Positions 51,762 to 62,046 of a stretch of 64,000 bases of DNA are shown here, one piece after another. Each line of letters starts with the position of its first letter. The stretch's first letter is position 1. The translations under genes and the position numbers were made by a program. The DNA is from NORP240 sp942492445 (GTDB taxonomy: Bacteria; Pseudomonadota; Gammaproteobacteria; Pseudomonadales; Pseudohongiellaceae): contig CALOEW010000076.1 of assembly GCA_942492445.1 (NCBI GenBank), positions 11,499 through 75,498 of the forward strand, written 5' to 3'. The notes under the pieces were generated by a model. It had not been told where the DNA came from. It did not search any database and saw only the letters and a program-made list of their open reading frames with translations.

Positions 51762-52927
51762 TTCGCACCTCCCGCAGCGCCAACGACTTTTTCCGCAGCA
51801 TCAGACAGACTTGTCGCTGCAATTATATTCAGACCACTGCGTTCCAGAACCTGGCGCCCCTTGTCGGCGTTGTTACCTTCAAGCCGCACCACTACAGGCA
51901 CCGCTACACCGACCTCTTCAACCGCACCGATAACTCCTTCGGCAATCAGATCGCAGCGCACAATGCCGCCAAAGATATTGACCAGTACCGCTTTGACCTT
52001 GTCATCGGACAGTATGATTTTGAACGCTTCGGTAACCCGCTCCTTGGTAGCGCCGCCGCCGACGTCAAGAAAATTGGCCGGAAAACCGCCATGCAGTTGC
52101 ACGATGTCCATGGTGCCCATGGCCAGCCCGGCACCATTGACCATACAGCCGATGTTCCCGTCCAGCGCCACGTAGTTGAGATCCCACTTGGCAGCCAGCG
52201 CCTCGCGCTCGTCTTCCTGAGTAGGATCATGCATCTCCCGCAATTTGGGCTGCCGGTACAGCGCATTGCCATCGATATTGATCTTGCCATCGAGGCAGTG
52301 CAGATTACCCTCTGTGGTAATGACGAGAGGATTGATTTCCAGAAGCGAGAGATCCAGATCCATGAACAATTTTGCCAGACCTAGAAACAATTTCGTAAAC
52401 TGCTTGACCTGTTCACTGTTCAGTCCCAGATCAAACGCCAGTTCCCGTGCCTGAAACGGCTGCGGGCCGGTCAACGGATCGATGGTCGCCCGGAGTATTT
52501 TTTCCGGTGTCTCGTGAGCGACTTTTTCAATTTCAACGCCGCCTTCCGTAGAGGCCATGAAAACGATACGGCGCGATGAGCGATCAACCACGGCCCCCAG
52601 ATAAAGCTCGCTGGCAATGTCCGTGCAGGATTCAACCAGAATTTTGCTGACGGGTTGGCCGTTGGCATCGGTCTGGTAGGTCACCAGATTCCTGCCCAGC
52701 CATTTTTCCGCGAACTCCCTGATTTCTTCAGCACTGGAAACCAGCTTCACGCCACCTGCCTTGCCGCGTCCCCCGGCATGGACCTGGGCCTTGACCACCC
52801 ACTTGTCACCACCGATCTTCTCCGCGGCCGCGACCGCCTGGTCCGCCGTATCCACCGCATAACCTTTCGAGACGGGTAATCCGTACTCGGAGAACAGGAC
52901 CTTGGCCTGGTATTCGTGTAAATTCAT
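51758..52927 (-). CDS. sucC: Succinyl-CoA synthetase beta subunit
   Basis: A 389-residue subunit with an ATP-grasp domain (MNLHEYQAKVLFSEYGLPVSKG, WVVKAQVHAGGRGKAGGVKL) and the nucleotide/Mg segments LSLLEINPLVITTEG and CLDGKINIDGNALYRQP. It converts succinyl-CoA to succinate with formation of ATP or GTP. 75 bp downstream of lpdA. Confidence 0.96.
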   Translation of the reverse strand: MNLHEYQAKVLFSEYGLPVSKGYAVDTADQAVAAAEKIGGDKWVVKAQVHAGGRGKAGGVKLVSSAEEIREFAEKWLGRNLVTYQTDANGQPVSKILVESCTDIASELYLGAVVDRSSRRIVFMASTEGGVEIEKVAHETPEKILRATIDPLTGPQPFQARELAFDLGLNSEQVKQFTKLFLGLAKLFMDLDLSLLEINPLVITTEGNLHCLDGKINIDGNALYRQPKLREMHDPTQEDEREALAAKWDLNYVALDGNIGCMVNGAGLAMGTMDIVQLHGGFPANFLDVGGGATKERVTEAFKIILSDDKVKAVLVNIFGGIVRCDLIAEGVIGAVEEVGVAVPVVVRLEGNNADKGRQVLERSGLNIIAATSLSDAAEKVVGAAGGAK

Positions 52928-53002
52928 TAACAGTCACCGCTTGTTGTTGGTAGCAGGGCAGACCGTTCAGGCCAGGCCCCGGTTTAGGGGTTATTCAATT
53001 GC

Positions 53003-54454
53003 TCAGGTTCGTTTTTTTCTGTTGCCGATATGGATCGCATGGCCATTTGCCCCCAGTGCCGCTTCGTGCACAGCTTCTGAAAGCGACGGGTGCGAGAACA
53101 TGGTCAGCCCGATGTCCTCCGCACTGGCGCTGAACTCCATTGCTATCACAATCTGTTGCAGCAGGTCAGCGGCACTGGGGCCGACAATATGACAGCCCAG
53201 AATACGATCGGTCCTGGCATCTGCGAGCAGTTTGACCAGACCCTCCGCGTCACCCGCCGCCAGGGCGCGACCGTTGGCCGCGAAGGGGAAAGTACCCACG
53301 TTGTACTCGATTCCCGCTTCTTTCAGTTGTTCTTCGGTGTCACCAACCCATGCCACTTCCGGATGCGTATAGATGACCGAGGGTATGAGGTCGTAGTTGA
53401 CCTGAGTCTTTTTGTTGGCCAGTCGTTCCGCCACCATCACGCCCTCCTCCATGCTCTTGTGCGCGAGCATGGGGCCACGAACCACGTCACCCACGGCATA
53501 GATTCCGGGTACATTGGTCTCACACTGATCGTTGACCTTGATAAACCCGCGTTCATCCAGTTCGATCCCCACTGAACTGTCCAGTACATTATCGGTAAAG
53601 GGCTTCCGCCCCACCGCGACGATCAGCTTGTCAAACGTAGTTTCCTGGTCACCTTCGGAATCGGAATATTGAACTTTGACTACTGATTTTTTCGCCTGCG
53701 TGGTCGTTTTGCTGCCAGTCACCCTGGCACCGAGCTTGATGTCCAGCCCCTGTCCGGCAAAGATCTTGGCACTCTCTCGGGCTATCTGCCGGTCCACCAT
53801 GGGCAGGAAGTCGTCCAGGGCTTCAAGAATGGTCACTTCCGATCCCAACCTGGACCAGACACTGCCAAGTTCCAGGCCGATCACGCCGGCGCCAATGACA
53901 CCAAGCCGCTTGGGCACATCCTGGAATTCCAGCGCCCCGGTTGAATCGACGATGGTTTCCTGGTCAATGGGTGTCGGTGGAATCTCGATGGGTACCGAGC
54001 CACTGGCAATGATGATGTATTTTGCCTGGAGTTGCTCTGTCTTGTCATCATGGGTGGTGAGTGTAACCTGGTTCCTGTCGGTAACCTTGCCGACGCCGGC
54101 CAGGCCATCCACCTTGTTGGCAGTGAACAAGCCCTTGATGCCCCCGGTGAGCTGACTCACGACTTTGGCCTTACGCTCGATCATGGTGGGAACATCAATA
54201 CTGACCTTGCCCACCTTGATGCCCTGGGATTCCAAGTGATGCTGCGCTTCCGCAAACTTGTGTGAAGTGTCCAGCAACGCTTTGGAAGGGATACATCCCA
54301 CATTGAGACAGGTGCCCCCATAGACAGTCTGGTTATCCCTGGTGAGCCATTTTTCTATGCACGCCGTCTTGAACCCCAGTTGGGCGCAACGGATGGCGGC
54401 CACATAGCCTGCAGGGCCGGAGCCAATGACGACGACATCGTATTCTTTAGCCAT
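53003..54454 (-). CDS. lpdA: Dihydrolipoyl dehydrogenase (E3)
   Basis: A 483-residue flavoenzyme that reoxidises the lipoyl groups of the 2-oxoglutarate dehydrogenase complex. FAD motif VVIGSGPAGYVAAIRCAQLG, redox disulfide GGTCLNVGCIPSKALL, NAD motif LGVIGAGVIGLELGSVWSRLG and C-terminal His-Glu in MFSHPSLSEAVHEAALG are present. Located directly after sucB (32 bp), so it is the dedicated E3 of this operon. Confidence 0.95.
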   Translation of the reverse strand: MAKEYDVVVIGSGPAGYVAAIRCAQLGFKTACIEKWLTRDNQTVYGGTCLNVGCIPSKALLDTSHKFAEAQHHLESQGIKVGKVSIDVPTMIERKAKVVSQLTGGIKGLFTANKVDGLAGVGKVTDRNQVTLTTHDDKTEQLQAKYIIIASGSVPIEIPPTPIDQETIVDSTGALEFQDVPKRLGVIGAGVIGLELGSVWSRLGSEVTILEALDDFLPMVDRQIARESAKIFAGQGLDIKLGARVTGSKTTTQAKKSVVKVQYSDSEGDQETTFDKLIVAVGRKPFTDNVLDSSVGIELDERGFIKVNDQCETNVPGIYAVGDVVRGPMLAHKSMEEGVMVAERLANKKTQVNYDLIPSVIYTHPEVAWVGDTEEQLKEAGIEYNVGTFPFAANGRALAAGDAEGLVKLLADARTDRILGCHIVGPSAADLLQQIVIAMEFSASAEDIGLTMFSHPSLSEAVHEAALGANGHAIHIGNRKKRT

Positions 54455-54486
54455 GTTCTGTTTACTCTCGATTCAATCGGGTAAGT

Positions 54487-55713
54487 TTATATTTCCAGGA
54501 TTATTCTTGACGGATCCTCCAGGAAGTCCTTAACGGTCACCAGGAACTGGACAGCCTCTTTCCCGTCGATCATCCGGTGATCGTAGGAAAGGGCAAGGTA
54601 CATCATGGGCAGGATGTGCACTTCCCCCTTAATCGCCATGGGACGTTCCTGGATCTTGTGCATGCCCAGAATCGCCGTTTGTGGCGGATTAAGTATCGGG
54701 GTCGACAACAGTGAGCCGAATACTCCCCCGTTTGAAAGAGTAAAAGTGCCACCTGTCATTTCATCGATGCCCAGCTTGCCGTCTCGGGCCTTATCGCCGA
54801 ATTCAGTGATTTTGGCCTCTATTGCCGCCATGCTCATGTGATCGGCATTCCGCAGCACCGGCACCACCAGCCCACGGGGGGAGGAAACGGCAACACCGAT
54901 ATCCTGGTAGCCGTGGTATACAATATCGTTGCCGTCGATCGAAGCGTTGACCGCCGGAAATTTTTTCAGCGCTTCGACACAGGAGCGCACAAAAAACGAC
55001 ATGAACCCAAGCCGCGTACCTTCGTGGGTCCTTTCAAACAGTTCCTTGTACTTGCTGCGCAGATCCATTATCGGTTTCATGTTCACTTCATTGAAAGTGG
55101 TCAACATGGCCGTAGTCTGGGTAGCCTGCAGAAGTCTCTCGGCAACTTTGGCGCGCAACCGGCTCATCGGCACCCGTTCTTCAATTCGACCACTGCTGGA
55201 CGACGAAGACAATGAAGTCTGTGCAGTTGTTGCCCCATCTCCGGGAATTTTCTCCAGTTTCGACAGTACATCTTCCTTGGTGATTCTTCCACCTTTGCCA
55301 CTTCCAGCAATGGATTCGGCGGTAAGATCGTTCTCCTGCATCAGCTTTCTGGCAGCGGGGCTGATTGCCGCCTCCTCTTCTTCTGATTTCTGAGCTTCCC
55401 CCTGCTTTCCGTCGCCGGATGGTTGGTCGTCAGCGGACTGACCGGCCGCGGCGGGGACGGAATCCTGCTCATCATCACCTTCCTTGACCGCACCGATTGC
55501 CTCGTTGCTGACGATGGTGTCGCCAGCTTCCTTGTAAATTTTGGTCAGTGAGCCGTCAACGGGCGAAACAACCTCGATGACGACCTTGTCAGTTTCGATA
55601 TCAACCAGCAATTCATCCCGCTTTACCTTGTCACCGAGGTTTTTATGCCAGGTAGCGATAGTACCGTCCGGCACAGATTCGGGCAGAGTTGGCGCTTTGA
55701 TTTCGATAGTCAT
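54487..55713 (-). CDS. sucB: Dihydrolipoyl succinyltransferase (E2 of 2-oxoglutarate dehydrogenase)
   Basis: ATG 55713 (MTIEIKAPTLPESVPDG) is the expected E2 start; the frame extends upstream into sucA without being protein-like. The 408-residue protein has a lipoyl domain with the lipoylated Lys in VDIETDKVVIEV, an acidic/Ala linker, a peripheral-subunit-binding domain (ISPAARKLMQENDLTAESIAGSGKGGRITKEDVL) and the catalytic domain with His and Asp in SYDHRMIDGKEAVQFL. Confidence 0.95.
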   Translation of the reverse strand: MTIEIKAPTLPESVPDGTIATWHKNLGDKVKRDELLVDIETDKVVIEVVSPVDGSLTKIYKEAGDTIVSNEAIGAVKEGDDEQDSVPAAAGQSADDQPSGDGKQGEAQKSEEEEAAISPAARKLMQENDLTAESIAGSGKGGRITKEDVLSKLEKIPGDGATTAQTSLSSSSSSGRIEERVPMSRLRAKVAERLLQATQTTAMLTTFNEVNMKPIMDLRSKYKELFERTHEGTRLGFMSFFVRSCVEALKKFPAVNASIDGNDIVYHGYQDIGVAVSSPRGLVVPVLRNADHMSMAAIEAKITEFGDKARDGKLGIDEMTGGTFTLSNGGVFGSLLSTPILNPPQTAILGMHKIQERPMAIKGEVHILPMMYLALSYDHRMIDGKEAVQFLVTVKDFLEDPSRIILEI

Positions 55714-55736
55714 TATGTATTCCTTGCCGAGCAGGC

Positions 55737-58583
55737 TTATTTGCTCTGCTGAAGTGCTTGTTCGATAAATTCCTGTTGCTGCTTGATATGCAGGGCGTGA
55801 TAGCCGGCAGCCGCCGCTGCTGACGCTTCCCGGCCCACATAGTGCAGCTGCAGTTCCGGATTGATTTTCTGTATGACCCTGCGCATGTGATGCTGGCTGG
55901 AATACCACGCTCCCTGATTCATCGGTTCTTCCTGGCACCAGAAAACTTCACCGACATTGTTGTAGGCAGCCAGACAGGCTTCCAGGTTTTCCTCTGGAAA
56001 CGGATACAGCTGTTCCAGCCTTACTATTGCAATGTCCCGGATATTGCGTTCACGTCGGGCCTGGCGCAGTTCGTAGTACACCTTGCCGCTGCACAGGATG
56101 ACCCGCTTAACCGCGGAGCTTTCCAGTTCGTCGGTTTCATCCAGCACCACCTGGAAACTGCCCTCGGCGAGTTCCCGCAGAGTTGAGGTGGACTCTTTGT
56201 GCCGCAGCAGGCTCTTTGGCGACATGACTACCAGGGGTTTGCGTAAAGGACAAAGTACCTGCTTGCGCAGCATGTGAAATACCTGTGCCGATGTGGTCGG
56301 CAGGCAAACCTGAATATTGTGTTCCGCACATAACTGAAGAAACCGTTCCAACCGCGCCGAGGAATGCTCGGGTCCCTGCCCTTCGTATCCGTGAGGCAGC
56401 AACAGTGTGAGTCCGCACAGCCGCATCCATTTGTGTTCGCCGCTGGTGATGAACTGATCTATAACCACCTGGGCAGAATTGGCGAAGTCGCCGAACTGGG
56501 CCTCCCAGATTACCAGTGCATTGGGTGTCGTGGTGGCGTAACCGTATTCAAAGGCCAGCACCGCCTCCTCGGAAAGAAGTGAATCATAAATAAAAAACTG
56601 CATGGCATCAGGGGCCAGATTCTGCAGCGGCGTATAGGACTCACCGGTTCTCTGATCATGCAGAACAGCGTGTCTGTGTGAAAAAGTGCCGCGCCGCACA
56701 TCTTGGCCGGTGATTCTTACCTGGTTGCCACTGGTAAGTATGCTGGCGTAGGAAAGTGTCTCCGCGAAACCCCAGTCGACGGGCAATTCCCCGGCTGCCA
56801 TCCTGGCCCTGTCATCCATTACCCGCTTTACCTGTCGTTGCAGAGTGAATTGTTGCGGTACCGTGGTCAGTTTCTTCGCCAGTGCCTTGAGCGTCTCCAA
56901 ACCGATTGCCGTGTTGTAATGGGGGCTCCAGTCGTGCCCGATATAGGGACTCCAGTCCACGAAAAGTTCGACGTTGGGTTCTTTGACGAGGCTCTTGACC
57001 ACGTGCTCCCCGGTATCCAGAACAGCGCGGTAGTTCCGGCTGAATTCCTCCGCCTCCTGCTCGGTCACCAGCCCGTCCGAGACCAGCCTTTCCTCATAGA
57101 TTGTGCGAGTCGATTTTTGCTGTTTGATAGCACGATACATGAGCGGCTGAGTGCCGGAGGGCTCGTCGGTTTCGTTGTGCCCACGGCGTCGGTAGCAAAC
57201 CAGATCGATGACCACATCCTTTTTGAACTGATAGCGAAAATCCAGGGCCAGCTGTGTGACAAACAGGACTGCTTCGGGATCATCGGCATTGACATGAAAT
57301 ATGGGCGCCTGCACCATTTTGGCCACGTCGGTACAATATTCGGTCGAACGCGCGTCTTCCTGCCGGCTGGTAGTGAAGCCAACCTGGTTATTGATAATGA
57401 TGTGGACTGTGCCGCCTGTTGAATAGGCCCGGGTGCGGGACATCTGAAATGTCTCCATAACCACTCCCTGGCCAGCGAAAGCTGCGTCCCCGTGAATGAT
57501 TACGGGAAGCACCGAGTCGCCTGCGCGATCCTTTCTGCGTATCTGCCGCGCACGTACCGATCCCTCTACAACCGGCGAAACAATTTCCAGGTGCGAAGGA
57601 TTGAAGGCCATGGCCAGATGCACCTCTCCACCGGCAGTCATGATATTGGATGAAAATCCCTGGTGGTATTTGACGTCACCGGAATTCTGATAAACCGCCT
57701 TGCCTTCGAACTCGTCAAACAGGTCTGTAGGATTTTTGCCCAGAATGTTGACCAGAACATTCAGGCGACCTCGGTGAGCCATACCGATCACGACTTCTTT
57801 CACACCACCGCGACTACCGGCTCGCTGAATCAACTCATCGATTGCCGGAATCAGGCTTTCACCACCTTCGAGTCCGAACCGCTTGGTACCCGGAAACTTC
57901 GAGTCAAGATGCTTCTCAAGACCCTCAGCTGCAGTCAGCCGCTCAAGGAGGTGGCGCCTTACATCCGCCTCAAAGCTGGGATAGCCGTCGTTGCTTTCGA
58001 TACGCTGTTGAATCCACTGCTTCTCCTCAAGATTGACGATGTGCATGAACTCATACCCAATAGTCCGGCAGTAGATACGTTCCAGCGTATCGACGATCTC
58101 CCTGAGGGGCGCTTTGTCCTTGCTGATAAACAGGGAGCCGGTCTGGAATACCGTGGAATTGTCCACCGACGAAAGGCCGTGAAATTCCAGGTCGAGATCA
58201 GGCACCCGCTCCCGAGGCATGAGCCCCAACGGATCAAGCTGTGCTTTCTGGTGCCCCCTTACCCGGTAGGAACTGATCAACAACAGCACACCCACCTGCT
58301 TGCTTTCGTGAATCGAGTTGACTATTGCATCGTTGCTGAGAACAGGGGTAAAACGGCTGACCCTGCCGAGTTCACGGAAATGCTTTTCGATCACGTTCAG
58401 CGAGACCTCGGCTGCGCCGTTATCAGTGGCGGCAGGCAGGGAATCGAAATAGTCCTTCCACTCTGAGGGAATCGAGTCGGGATCGATAAGATACTGATCG
58501 TAAAGCTCCTCGACATACTCCGCGTTGGTACCGGACAGGTGTCCGGTACTCCACAGACGTTCCATAGTGCGATCTTGCATCAT
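55737..58583 (-). CDS. sucA: 2-oxoglutarate dehydrogenase E1 component
   Basis: A 948-residue thiamine-diphosphate enzyme decarboxylating 2-oxoglutarate. The N-terminal peptide that binds E2 (SGTNAEYVEELYDQYLIDPDSIPSEW), active-site segments MAHRGRLNVLVNILGK, HGDAAFAGQGVVMETFQMS and the C-terminal RLEQLYPFPEENLEA are typical. Start is the first or second Met. It lies 81 bp after sdhB. Confidence 0.95.
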   Translation of the reverse strand: MMQDRTMERLWSTGHLSGTNAEYVEELYDQYLIDPDSIPSEWKDYFDSLPAATDNGAAEVSLNVIEKHFRELGRVSRFTPVLSNDAIVNSIHESKQVGVLLLISSYRVRGHQKAQLDPLGLMPRERVPDLDLEFHGLSSVDNSTVFQTGSLFISKDKAPLREIVDTLERIYCRTIGYEFMHIVNLEEKQWIQQRIESNDGYPSFEADVRRHLLERLTAAEGLEKHLDSKFPGTKRFGLEGGESLIPAIDELIQRAGSRGGVKEVVIGMAHRGRLNVLVNILGKNPTDLFDEFEGKAVYQNSGDVKYHQGFSSNIMTAGGEVHLAMAFNPSHLEIVSPVVEGSVRARQIRRKDRAGDSVLPVIIHGDAAFAGQGVVMETFQMSRTRAYSTGGTVHIIINNQVGFTTSRQEDARSTEYCTDVAKMVQAPIFHVNADDPEAVLFVTQLALDFRYQFKKDVVIDLVCYRRRGHNETDEPSGTQPLMYRAIKQQKSTRTIYEERLVSDGLVTEQEAEEFSRNYRAVLDTGEHVVKSLVKEPNVELFVDWSPYIGHDWSPHYNTAIGLETLKALAKKLTTVPQQFTLQRQVKRVMDDRARMAAGELPVDWGFAETLSYASILTSGNQVRITGQDVRRGTFSHRHAVLHDQRTGESYTPLQNLAPDAMQFFIYDSLLSEEAVLAFEYGYATTTPNALVIWEAQFGDFANSAQVVIDQFITSGEHKWMRLCGLTLLLPHGYEGQGPEHSSARLERFLQLCAEHNIQVCLPTTSAQVFHMLRKQVLCPLRKPLVVMSPKSLLRHKESTSTLRELAEGSFQVVLDETDELESSAVKRVILCSGKVYYELRQARRERNIRDIAIVRLEQLYPFPEENLEACLAAYNNVGEVFWCQEEPMNQGAWYSSQHHMRRVIQKINPELQLHYVGREASAAAAAGYHALHIKQQQEFIEQALQQSK

Positions 58584-58664
58584 TGCATCCTGATAAATTA
58601 TTCGGGAACGGGTGCCACCAATGCCCCTGGCTGGTTTTAAGACGGTTTCGTTCTATCCTGACGA

Positions 58665-59372
58665 TCAGGTAGCCTGTTGTAACAGCATTGAGCGGATATG
58701 ACCGATGGCCCGGGTTGGATTGAGTCCCTTGGGGCAGACGGCAACACAGTTCATGATGCCGCGACAGCGGAAGACGCTGAATGGGTCCTCCAGCTCCGAC
58801 AGACGTTCGGCAGTGGCGGTATCGCGGCTGTCAGCCAGAAATCGATAAGCCTGAAGAAGTCCAGCGGGCCCGACGAACTTGTCCGGATTCCACCAGAACG
58901 ACGGACAGTTGGTGCTGCAACAGGCACACAGGATACATTCGTAAAGCCCGTCGAGTTTTTCCCTGTCTTCGGGAGACTGCAGCCGCTCTATGGCAGGTGG
59001 CGTATCCTGGTTGATGAGGTACGGTTTGATTTTCTCAAACTGTTGATAGAACAGGCTCATATCAACCACGAGATCGCGCACGACAGGCAGCCCCATCAGC
59101 GGTCGCAATACCAGCTTTCCGCCAGGCTTGACCACGGACGACACCGGTGTGATACAAGCCAGTCCGTTGGTTCCATTGATATTCATGCCATCGGAACCGC
59201 ACACTCCCTCGCGGCAGGATCGGCGATAGGCGATGGATGGGTCCCGTGCCTTGAGAATTTCGAGCACGTCCAGAACCATCAGATCCTTGCCCTCTGGAAG
59301 TTCCACTTCCACGTCCCGCATTACCGGCTTTTCATCGGTTTCCGGGTTGTAGCGATATATGCTGACTAACAC
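58665..59372 (-). CDS. sdhB: Succinate dehydrogenase iron-sulfur subunit
   Basis: A 235-residue subunit starting at GTG. The [2Fe-2S] ligands are in SCREGVCGSDGMNINGTNGLAC, the [4Fe-4S] ligands in CILCACCSTNCPS, and the [3Fe-4S] ligands in CRGIMNCVAVCPKGLNP. It carries electrons from SdhA to quinone at SdhCD. Unlike sdhA, it is intact. The 161-bp gap to sdhA is unusually wide and contains a terminal repeat. Confidence 0.95.
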   Translation of the reverse strand: MLVSIYRYNPETDEKPVMRDVEVELPEGKDLMVLDVLEILKARDPSIAYRRSCREGVCGSDGMNINGTNGLACITPVSSVVKPGGKLVLRPLMGLPVVRDLVVDMSLFYQQFEKIKPYLINQDTPPAIERLQSPEDREKLDGLYECILCACCSTNCPSFWWNPDKFVGPAGLLQAYRFLADSRDTATAERLSELEDPFSVFRCRGIMNCVAVCPKGLNPTRAIGHIRSMLLQQAT

Positions 59373-59458
59373 GATTTCAATTACCTCGGAATGTCCTGTT
59401 GTCCGGCAAGGGACCAGAAACTTGACCGCACCTGCCGGAGGTTATTTGCCTAGATCTG

Positions 59459-59477
59459 TTAAGGAACCTCTGATTAA
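59459..59477 (+). repeat. TTAA plus IS5-like terminal repeat between sdhA and sdhB, copy 6
   Basis: TTAA (59459-59462) followed by GGAACCTCTGATTAA (59463-59477), a perfect match to the consensus. It sits in the gap between sdhA and sdhB, which is normally only a few bases wide. Confidence 0.65.
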
Positions 59478-59533
59478 ACATCAAATTCAACCTGGCACTC
59501 AGACTGAAAATCGCCTAACGCCAGTCAAAAAGA

Positions 59534-61305
59534 TTAATAGGACCTGATCATGGGTTCAAACTTGTCGACTGTTCTGGGAGCGAAATTAACGCCACGCCTG
59601 CCCACCCGTTTGTCCGCAGGAAAGTACATGGAATGACATAACCAGTTCTCGTCATCCCTGTCCTTGTAATCGTCACGGGCATGGGCGCCGCGACTCTCGG
59701 TGCGAGCCTCCGCGGCGATTGCCGTAGCTTCTGCGACTTCGAACAGGTTCTGTAGTTCCAGCGCCTCGATTCGGGCCGTGTTGAATACCCTGCTGGTATC
59801 CTCGAGTGCCACGTTTTCGACCCGCTCCCGTAATCCCGACAGTTTCTCGATTCCCTCTCGCATGAATTCACCTTGACGAAATACGCCGAAATGGTTCTGC
59901 ATGATGGCTTGCAATTCCCTGCGCAACACTGCCGTGTTCTCACCGGAGCGGGAATTCTCCAGCCGCTGCAGGCGCTGGCGCGCTTCCTCGATGTCGGAGT
60001 TGGAGACATCGTCGTGACTGATACCACTGCGCAGCATTTCTTCAATGTGTTTGCCGGCGGCCCTGCCGAACACCACCAGATCCAGCAGGGAGTTACCACC
60101 CAGCCGGTTAGCCCCGTGTACGGAAACACAGGCTACTTCTCCCACCGCGAACAACCCTGAAATGAGTGAGTCTTCGCCGTCCGCGTTCTGTGTTATGGCC
60201 TGACCGTGGATGTTGGTCGGCACACCACCCATCATATAATGGCAGGTGGGTATCACCGGAATGGGCTCTCTGACCGGATCCACGTGGGCGAAAGTTCTCG
60301 ACAGTTCAAGAATTCCCGGCAATCGCGAATTCAGCACTTCTTCACCCAGATGATCCAGCTTCAACAGCACGTGATCACCATTTTCACCCACACCGCGACC
60401 CTCGAGAATCTCCAGTACCATGGAGCGTGCAACCACATCCCGGCCGGCAAGATCTTTGGCATTGGGAGCGTAACGCTCCATGAAGCGTTCGCCATCCTTG
60501 TTGATCAGATAGCCACCTTCGCCTCGACACCCTCGGTAACCAGAGTACCGGCGCCGTAGATCCCAGTGGGATGAAATTGCCACATCTCCATATCCTGCAC
60601 CGGAAAGCCTGCCCGCAGCGCCATGCCGACACCATCGCCCGTATTGATGTGGGCGTTGGTGGTCGATGCATAGATCCGCCCCGCACCACCGGTTGCCAGT
60701 ACCGTGGCCTTGGACCTGACAAAAACCATTTCGCCGGATTCAATGTCGATGGCAATGATACCGACGACGCTGCCCGCCTGGTTCTTCACCAGATCAACCG
60801 CGTACCACTCGTTCAGGAATACGGTGTTATTCTTGACATTGCCCTGGTAGAGCGTGTGCAGCAACGCATGTCCGGTCCTGTCTGCCGCGGCACAGGTGCG
60901 TGCTGCCTGGCCTCCCTTGCCGAAATTCTTGGACTGACCACCGAACGGACGCTGGTAGATGCGCCCGTTTTCAGTTCGGGAAAATGGCAACCCCATGTGT
61001 TCAAGCTCGAATACGGTCTGCGGGCCTTCACTGCACATGTACTCGATGGCATCCTGGTCCCCGATATAGTCGGATCCTTTAACTGTGTCATACATATGCC
61101 AGCGCCAGTCATCCTCGGGGTCGGCGCTGGCTATGGCGCAGGTAATACCACCCTGGGCGGAAACGGTATGGGACCTGGTCGGAAAGACCTTGGATATCAC
61201 TGCCGTCTTGAAACCGGACTGGGACAGTTGCAACGCGGCCCGCATGCCTGCGCCGCCTCCGCCGACAATGACCCCGTCGAATGAAATAGTCCTGAGATTA
61301 GCCAT
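59534..61305 (-). pseudogene. sdhA: Succinate dehydrogenase flavoprotein subunit, one frameshift
   Basis: The reading frame from ATG 61305 runs through FAD-binding VIVGGGGAGMRAALQLSQSG, the FAD-linked His region (TRSHTVSAQGG) and FHPTGIYGAGTLVTEG, then shifts. The other frame resumes at CRGEGGYLINKDGERFMERYAPNAKDLAGRDVV and continues to the normal C-terminus RVGRRGVNFAPRTVDKFEPMIRSY. One base is missing at about 60530-60532 (GAGGGTGT on the minus strand). Adding it gives 590 residues, the usual SdhA length, so sequencing error is likely. Confidence 0.88.
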
Positions 61306-61676
61306 CTAGTTTCCCCACAAAATGTCAATGCCCCAGACCAGGTAAAGCAGTGTCAGCAGAATGCAGACAAGTTGTACCACTACCCGGATCACGGTCCCTT
61401 TCGTCCCCATCATCCGTGTGGTCAGATAATCAGTGGAAATTGTCCACATGCCAATCCAGCCATGAGCCAGGAGGGCAAGCAGAGCAACCAGAGTGAAAAA
61501 GCGCATGCCGATAGGAATCAAATAACCGCGTGCCACTGCTGATAATCCATTTCCGGATTAAAAACCAGGGTGGCGAGAATGCACAGCGTGTAGGATGCCA
61601 GAACGACTGCACTGAGGCGTTGTACCACCCAGTCGAACAGACCGCTGCGGCCAAAGCTGCTGACATTGGTTACCAT
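61306..61676 (-). pseudogene. sdhD: Succinate dehydrogenase membrane anchor SdhD, one frameshift
   Basis: ATG 61676 opens MVTNVSSFGRSGLFDWVVQRLSAVVLASYTLCILATLVFNPEMDYQQWHAVI, then a stop. A second frame continues MRFFTLVALLALLAHGWIGMWTISTDYLT...VWGIDILWGN. One base is missing between codons for WHAVI and MRFF, near 61510-61525. Restored length is 123 residues, normal for SdhD. The start overlaps the sdhC stop; the end abuts sdhA. Confidence 0.82.
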
Positions 61677-62046
61677 AACCAGATCCCCGCTGTAAAAATC
61701 CCGATCAGCGACAACACTATCACGATCTTTGCACCCAGCACGCCGCCAGATAGCGTTTCACCAATACCGAGATCCATGAGCAGGTGTTTAATGCCGGCGA
61801 TCAAGTGATACAGCAGCGCCAGCGACAATGGCCCAGGTTACCAGTTTGATAAGCGGATTGCCCAACCATCCAGACACTGTTGCGAAGCCTTCCTGGCGAG
61901 CCCAGTGAAGTATCCAGCAGATAAAGCAGTCCGGCGATACCGAAAAACAGAATGACGCCGGAAATTCGATGCAGGATTGAGGTAATGGCTGGAAGCGGAA
62001 GTTGAAAAGTTGTGAAATCGAGATTTACTGGTCTGTTATCTTTCAC
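61670..62046 (-). pseudogene. sdhC: Succinate dehydrogenase cytochrome b556 subunit SdhC, two frameshifts
   Basis: GTG 62046 (GGGG upstream) begins VKDNRPVNLDFTTFQLPLPAITSILHRISGVILFFGIAGLLYLLD. The frame then shifts near 61910 to read QEGFATVSGWLGNPLIKLVTWAIV, and again near 61820 to read ALLYHLIAGIKHLLMDLGIGETLSGGVLGAKIVIV with a TAA at 61672-61670. Each shift is explained by one extra base; removing both gives 124 residues. The haem His in SILHRISG and YHLIAGIKH are present. Confidence 0.8.
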
